DNA from: Acidimicrobiia bacterium
GTDB lineage: Bacteria > Actinomycetota > Acidimicrobiia > Acidimicrobiales > Poriferisodalaceae
Assembly: GCA_022820925.1 (NCBI GenBank)
Contig: JAJEEO010000001.1
Location: 315,001 to 379,000 of the forward strand
Length of the DNA: 64,000 nt
Direction of reading: 5' to 3'
The notes beneath the pieces are model-generated. The model had not been told where the DNA came from. It saw only the letters and a list, made by a program, of their open reading frames with translations, and ran no database searches. Positions 60,801 through 64,000 of the stretch are shown piece by piece. Numbering within the stretch: the stretch's first letter is position 1; every line of letters starts with the position of its first letter. The translations under genes were made by a program, and so were the position numbers.

Positions 60801-63800
60801 GGACGCACCAGACGGCAGCATCAGCGACGCACCCGGCGCCACTCTCACGCCGTCGGCATCGGCGTCGCCCGCCACCACCGTGTAGCTGAAGGTCAGCGTT
60901 GTTCCCGCGCCCGCAGTACGCGCGGCAGTGCGGAGCGTGCCGTCCAGCGACAGCTGCAGCGTCGGCGTACCCGTCACCGTCACGGTGTCGTCGAACGTGG
61001 CCGTCACCTGGATCGTCTCGCCGATCCGGTAGCCGTCCGGGTCGGCGGGAGTGCTGGCGAACGCCAGGCCCGTGTCCGTGACACGCGGCGCGGTCAGGTC
61101 CACCGTGAACGAACCGCTCGCCTGGCCGTCCGCATAGTTCTCCCTGGTCGCCGTCACCGAAACCGTCACGCTCGCGCCGGTCACTGCCGAGTCGTTCGCG
61201 GGCACCGAAAGGCTCCACGCGCCGCCGCTCACCGTCGCTGCACGCGCTGTGCCGCCGTTGAGCCTCACGGTCACCGTCGCGCCGGCATCCACCGTGCCCT
61301 CGATGTCGAACCCGGCTGCTTTCTCGGCGATGTTCACCACCCGATCGCCGCCCACCGACGCCACATCAACCGACACCTGCACCGTGCCGGCCGTGCTCAC
61401 CTGCACCGTGTACGTCGCTGTCGCTTGGAGGTAGTCGCTTGTCGCAGACGCGGTCACCGTGATCACGCAAGCGCCCGCCCCCACCAGGGTCAGCGCGCCG
61501 TCGGTCTGACCGACCGTGCACACCGTTGCGTCGCCGCTCGCGTAGGTGAGCGAGCTGCCTGCCGCCCTGCCGCCAGGCGCTGTCACCGTCGGCACCGTCG
61601 CACCCAGCGTCGCCGTCGGCGAGCTGTACTCGAATCCGCTCAGCGACTGGGCGCCTTTCGCCACTGTCGGGAACGTCAGCGGCACGTCCTTGGTGTTGCC
61701 CACGGCATCGGTCAAGCGCACCGTCACTGGCGCCGTGCTGGTCGACGCCGCCGTCGGCGTGCCGCTGATTGCGCCGTTCGCCGAATTCAGCGTCAGACCT
61801 GCCGGTAGCGCGCCGGTGTGCACCGCATAGCTCACGATGTCAGTCGATGCGCCGCTCGGGCGGATGTCGGTGATGGCTACACCCACCGTCAACGATGTCG
61901 GTGCCGCATAGGTGGCCGTCGGCTTCACCCCGTCCACCTTCTGCGCCGCATCCGACAGCCCTGCCTGCGGCAATGCCAGCGACGCCGGGTTGCCGTTCGC
62001 ATCCACGATCGACGAACCGTCTGGCAGGGCCAGCGACGCACCCGATACCACACCCACCCCATTGGTGTCGGCATCGCCCTCCACCACCGTGTAGCTGAAC
62101 GTCACCGTCGTCCCGGACCCGGCCGAAGCCGCGGCAGCCCGTTCCGTGCTGCCCACCGTCAGCGGCAGCGTCGGCGCGTCCGTCACGGTCACCGCCTCGC
62201 TAAACGTCGCCGCCACCGCGATTGTCTCGCCGATCCGGTAGCCGTCCGAGTCCGCCGGTGCGCCGGAGAACGCCAGCCCTGACACCGACGGCGCCGTCAG
62301 GTCGACATTGAACGAACCGCTCGCCATGCCGTCGGCGTAGTTGGCTCTCGTCGCCGTTACGGACACCGCCACGCTCGTGCCGGTCACATCGTCATCGTCC
62401 ACGGGCACCAACAGGCTCCAGGTGCCGTCGGTCACCGTTGCCGGGCGCGCATCACCGCTGCCCAGCTTCACCGTCACCGACGCACCGGCATCCACCGTGC
62501 CCGAGATGGTGAACCCGTCTGCCTTCTCGGCAATGTTCACCACCCCGTCGCCGCCCACCGACGCCACGTCAACCGTCACGCCCACCACCACCGCCGTGAC
62601 GGTGAAGCTCTTCGCATCCGACGCGGCACCTGCGGGGTTGCCGTCGGCGTCGGTCACGCCGGTCACCGCTCGCACCTGGAACCAGTGATCGCCGGAACCG
62701 AGGCCAGAGACCGTGGCTGCGGCGCTCGAGCCGTCGGTGTCCTGCCACTCGGCCGTGGTCAGGCCGTTTTGGCTGCGTGCCACGCGGTACTGGTACTTGC
62801 TGATGGTGGCGCCGGCGCCATTGCGCATTCCGGCAGAGCTCGGAGCCACCCAGGCCAGGTCCATCTCGAAGTCAGCAGACCCGGCGGTGGCCGTCAGCAT
62901 GGTCGGGGCGCCGGCCGCCGTGTCGTCGTCGCGGATCGTGCCGGTGGCGGACGGGTTCGCCGCCAGCGCCACGCCGCCGGCCAGCCCGCCCGTGGGCTCG
63001 CTGAGCGTCACCGTGAACGTCTCGTCGGCCTCATCCACCGAGTCCTGCGCCGTCTGCACCGTGAACGTCTTGGTCGTGTCACCCGCCGCTACGGTCACGG
63101 TCCCCGAGGCGGTCCCCGTGTAGTCGCCCGGCGCCACGGCCCCGGTCCCACCGGAGCCGTCCGACGTGGCCCAGCTCACCACCACGTCCTGCGATACCGC
63201 ATGCGACAGGCTCACGGTGAACGTCACCGCATCGCCCTCGTCTGCCTCCGCGGCCGCTACCGACGCGATCGACTGCTGCACAGGCATCGTGGCGGCACTG
63301 GTGAGCGTCTCGACGGTGCCCGCGTTGTCGGTGAAGCTGACTCGCACCTTGAGTGTCTTGCCCAAGTCGTCGGCGCTAGGTGCGTAGGTCGTCGATTCCG
63401 CGCCAGGGATGTCGTTCTCGGTGACGCCGTCCACCCGCACCCACTGCCATGCGAAGGCCGTGGCAGCAGTGGGCAGCCCGTCGGCATCGGCGATGTTGCC
63501 CTTGCTCGCGGTCAGCTCCTGGCCGACGAGCGGTGTCGTGGCGTCGATCACCGGCGCACCGGTGGCCGCCGAGTTCTGAGTCGTGCTGGCGGCATCCGAC
63601 GAGGCCGACCAGGGCCCGTTGCCGTCGTCGTTGACCGCCCGCACCTGCACCCGGTATTCCGTGCCAGCGTCGAGACCGGTGATCGTCGCGCTGGTGCCGG
63701 ATTGATCCTGCGGGCCGGGTGTCCAGTCCGCATCCACCGCCGGGTCGGCCGACGTCGGCTGGTAGCGCAGGTCGTAGTGCTGGATCTCCGGCAGCCCCGC

Positions 63801-64000
63801 ATTGCCCGGCGCAGTCCAAGACACGGTGATGCTGCTGTGCGTCACCGAATCCAATATCGGCTCGCTTGGCTTGTCTGGCAGCTCGATGACATTGGCGACG
63901 TTCACTGTGATGTTCTGCGTCGCCGTTGCGGTGCGGTCGCCAGCACCGCTCGTCGCGGTCACCGTGATGCTGTAGCTGTTCGACGTACCGCCCTGGCCGC
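57897..64000 (-). CDS. Giant surface adhesin-like protein with CWB2 repeats (partial)
   Basis: At least 2034 codons; the 5' end lies beyond the window. Reading from the N-terminal side: a cadherin-type repeat end, fibronectin III (about 63,560-63,860), Calx-beta (about 62,920-63,270), a second Fn3, repeated Ig-like modules (VNIAEKADGFTISGTVDAGA) with Ca-type sandwich and He_PIG modules, two cadherin repeats (59,560-60,190), a third Fn3, a threonine-Gly linker with a ~16-Gly run (58,868-58,915) and three cell-wall-binding type 2 repeats (ANGWSPSDIGVAAALAAR; ANGWSPPDIGVAAAMSAR; ANGWSPADIGVASALAAR). CWB2 repeats anchor proteins to the wall. It probably acts in adhesion. Confidence 0.88.
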   Translation of the reverse strand, partial: GQGGTSNSYSITVTATSGAGDRTATATQNITVNVANVIELPDKPSEPILDSVTHSSITVSWTAPGNAGLPEIQHYDLRYQPTSADPAVDADWTPGPQDQSGTSATITGLDAGTEYRVQVRAVNDDGNGPWSASSDAASTTQNSAATGAPVIDATTPLVGQELTASKGNIADADGLPTAATAFAWQWVRVDGVTENDIPGAESTTYAPSADDLGKTLKVRVSFTDNAGTVETLTSAATMPVQQSIASVAAAEADEGDAVTFTVSLSHAVSQDVVVSWATSDGSGGTGAVAPGDYTGTASGTVTVAAGDTTKTFTVQTAQDSVDEADETFTVTLSEPTGGLAGGVALAANPSATGTIRDDDTAAGAPTMLTATAGSADFEMDLAWVAPSSAGMRNGAGATISKYQYRVARSQNGLTTAEWQDTDGSSAAATVSGLGSGDHWFQVRAVTGVTDADGNPAGAASDAKSFTVTAVVVGVTVDVASVGGDGVVNIAEKADGFTISGTVDAGASVTVKLGSGDARPATVTDGTWSLLVPVDDDDVTGTSVAVSVTATRANYADGMASGSFNVDLTAPSVSGLAFSGAPADSDGYRIGETIAVAATFSEAVTVTDAPTLPLTVGSTERAAAASAGSGTTVTFSYTVVEGDADTNGVGVVSGASLALPDGSSIVDANGNPASLALPQAGLSDAAQKVDGVKPTATYAAPTSLTVGVAITDIRPSGASTDIVSYAVHTGALPAGLTLNSANGAISGTPTAASTSTAPVTVRLTDAVGNTKDVPLTFPTVAKGAQSLSGFEYSSPTATLGATVPTVTAPGGRAAGSSLTYASGDATVCTVGQTDGALTLVGAGACVITVTASATSDYLQATATYTVQVSTAGTVQVSVDVASVGGDRVVNIAEKAAGFDIEGTVDAGATVTVRLNGGTARAATVSGGAWSLSVPANDSAVTGASVTVSVTATRENYADGQASGSFTVDLTAPRVTDTGLAFASTPADPDGYRIGETIQVTATFDDTVTVTGTPTLQLSLDGTLRTAARTAGAGTTLTFSYTVVAGDADADGVRVAPGASLMLPSGASIEDANGNPALLSLPTLAASTSHRVDGVAPSAMYGAPASLTVGVPAAIAPSNASTDIETYALQTGTLPPGLTLNPNTGAISGKPTTAGSSSSVTVRLTDRVGNTADVPLTLPPVGKGTQSLSGFAYSPSAVTFGQTAPTVTAPTGAVAGSSLSYASGDQTVCTVDANSGALNLVAAGACEITVTASATTNYNAATATFTVTVNEFVNQPPVFTEGSAAARGVAENTPANQPVGSAVGATDADGGTLTYSIDSAGGQFFDVVSTSGQIRTRSGVVYDFETRSSYQVTLAVADGQGGSDSITVTITLSDVAEPPVFARGSQIRVDVNENTTAVTTVTATDPDAQDSVVDYSITGGDDEDLFSITNGGEITFDAAPNFEDPQGGSQGDSNEYVIHVTATSGTGVRLATATATITVNVTNVVGEVPGAPSPPSVTGLAETSVTATWTEPTNAGPPITSYDVRYRSGEGAWLNGPQDVPVTTTTATIPNLTVGVSYEIQVRATNAEGDGEWSASGWRPVEKTKEDGTKVVAFGTGINADNFELSDVEPDHPSQTPPPGQQFSEPPVDITVPEGATICFEGTAGTVYRYGESGWTALESNVQVIEGVSHVCAAIAANSPFALVVPTTTTGTGTGTGGGGGGGGGGGGGGGGAPREPGTAVLVIANGWSPSDIGVAAALAARTDNAAVVFTEGDRLSSLVRQMIRNERPAKVFIVGGEAAVSSSAANSAAISNGQGEQERVAGATRIETAAAVARQILGTPGFAGRPTLFVANGWSPPDIGVAAAMSARTSGSAVLYTSGGSLSPETAAIISEYRPRRVVIVGGEAAVSGDVQAAIAKASPGVKVERVAGATRAGTSVSAATALLDGASVSASEATLIVANGWSPADIGVASALAARTPNSAVLYTAAGRIDPEALALIERYKQAQMVLIGGTAAISSDVEQAIRAVSLDDTVPRYGGATRIETAIRVARAILSR

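Overview
This window comes from a high-GC actinobacterium, most likely an uncultured or marine Acidimicrobiia-type lineage (inference). It carries the F420 gene fbiD and two F420-type luciferase-like oxidoreductases, a mycothiol S-conjugate amidase, PafB/PafC WYL regulators, a split ImuA-ImuB/DnaE2 mutasome, MazF, Doc and HicA toxin modules, and a giant surface protein with cell-wall-binding type 2 repeats. Many start codons are GTG or TTG. At least fifteen genes have a TAnnnT -10 hexamer only 6-8 nt before the start codon, so leaderless transcription looks common.

Layout. 0-10 kb: F420 oxidoreductase, thiolase, secreted nuclease, a ChbG/YdjC protein that has lost its metal ligands, SCP2 plus Mca, a PhoU/RCK protein plus MgtE-like transporter, a thioredoxin-fold lipoprotein and a Rossmann dehydrogenase-like protein. 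10-23 kb: dnaE2, two paralogous amidases, a fumarylacetoacetate hydrolase-like enzyme, a coiled-coil VanY peptidase, then imuB/imuA. 23-28 kb: acyl-CoA dehydrogenase, F420 oxidoreductase, DUF1214 protein and sulfotransferase. 28-29.3 kb: two back-to-back toxin-antitoxin (TA) pairs. 29.4-34 kb: sulfur assimilation (PLP sulfhydrylase, siroheme synthase, SUMT, sulfite/nitrite reductase). 34-46 kb: methyltransferase, RNase HII, a large orphan protein, HicAB, FbiD, a PIG-L deacetylase, a DNA methyltransferase with an extra C-terminal domain, AlaX, an exonuclease/phosphatase-like protein and PafBC. 46-57 kb: molybdenum hydroxylase, AMP-ligase, tRNA-Glu, a MazF pair, DUF3179 lipoprotein, polysaccharide deacetylase and acyl-CoA dehydrogenase. 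57-64 kb: a heptad-repeat membrane protein and the giant surface protein, which runs off the right edge.

How it fits together. dnaE2 and imuAB form one DNA-damage tolerance module split by about 6 kb. Both promoters share a layout: a leaderless start, a TAGTnT -10, and tandem GAAC-N4-GTTC-type LexA boxes on a 15-16 bp period just upstream. PafBC, the second known damage regulator of actinobacteria, is also present. Sirohaem made by the 30.7-32.3 kb genes feeds the reductase at 32.3-34.1 kb, and the sulfhydrylase at 29.4 kb would use the sulfide.

Most unusual: (i) hairpins with an invariant CACGA loop and covarying stems, inserted in frame in imuA and imuB; (ii) a dispersed ~85 bp repeat, one copy of which adds about 28 residues to an amidase and another of which supplies a stop codon; (iii) a duplicated stop/start junction that creates a 19-residue relay ORF between the molybdenum hydroxylase subunits; (iv) a ChbG/YdjC protein without its metal-binding residues.
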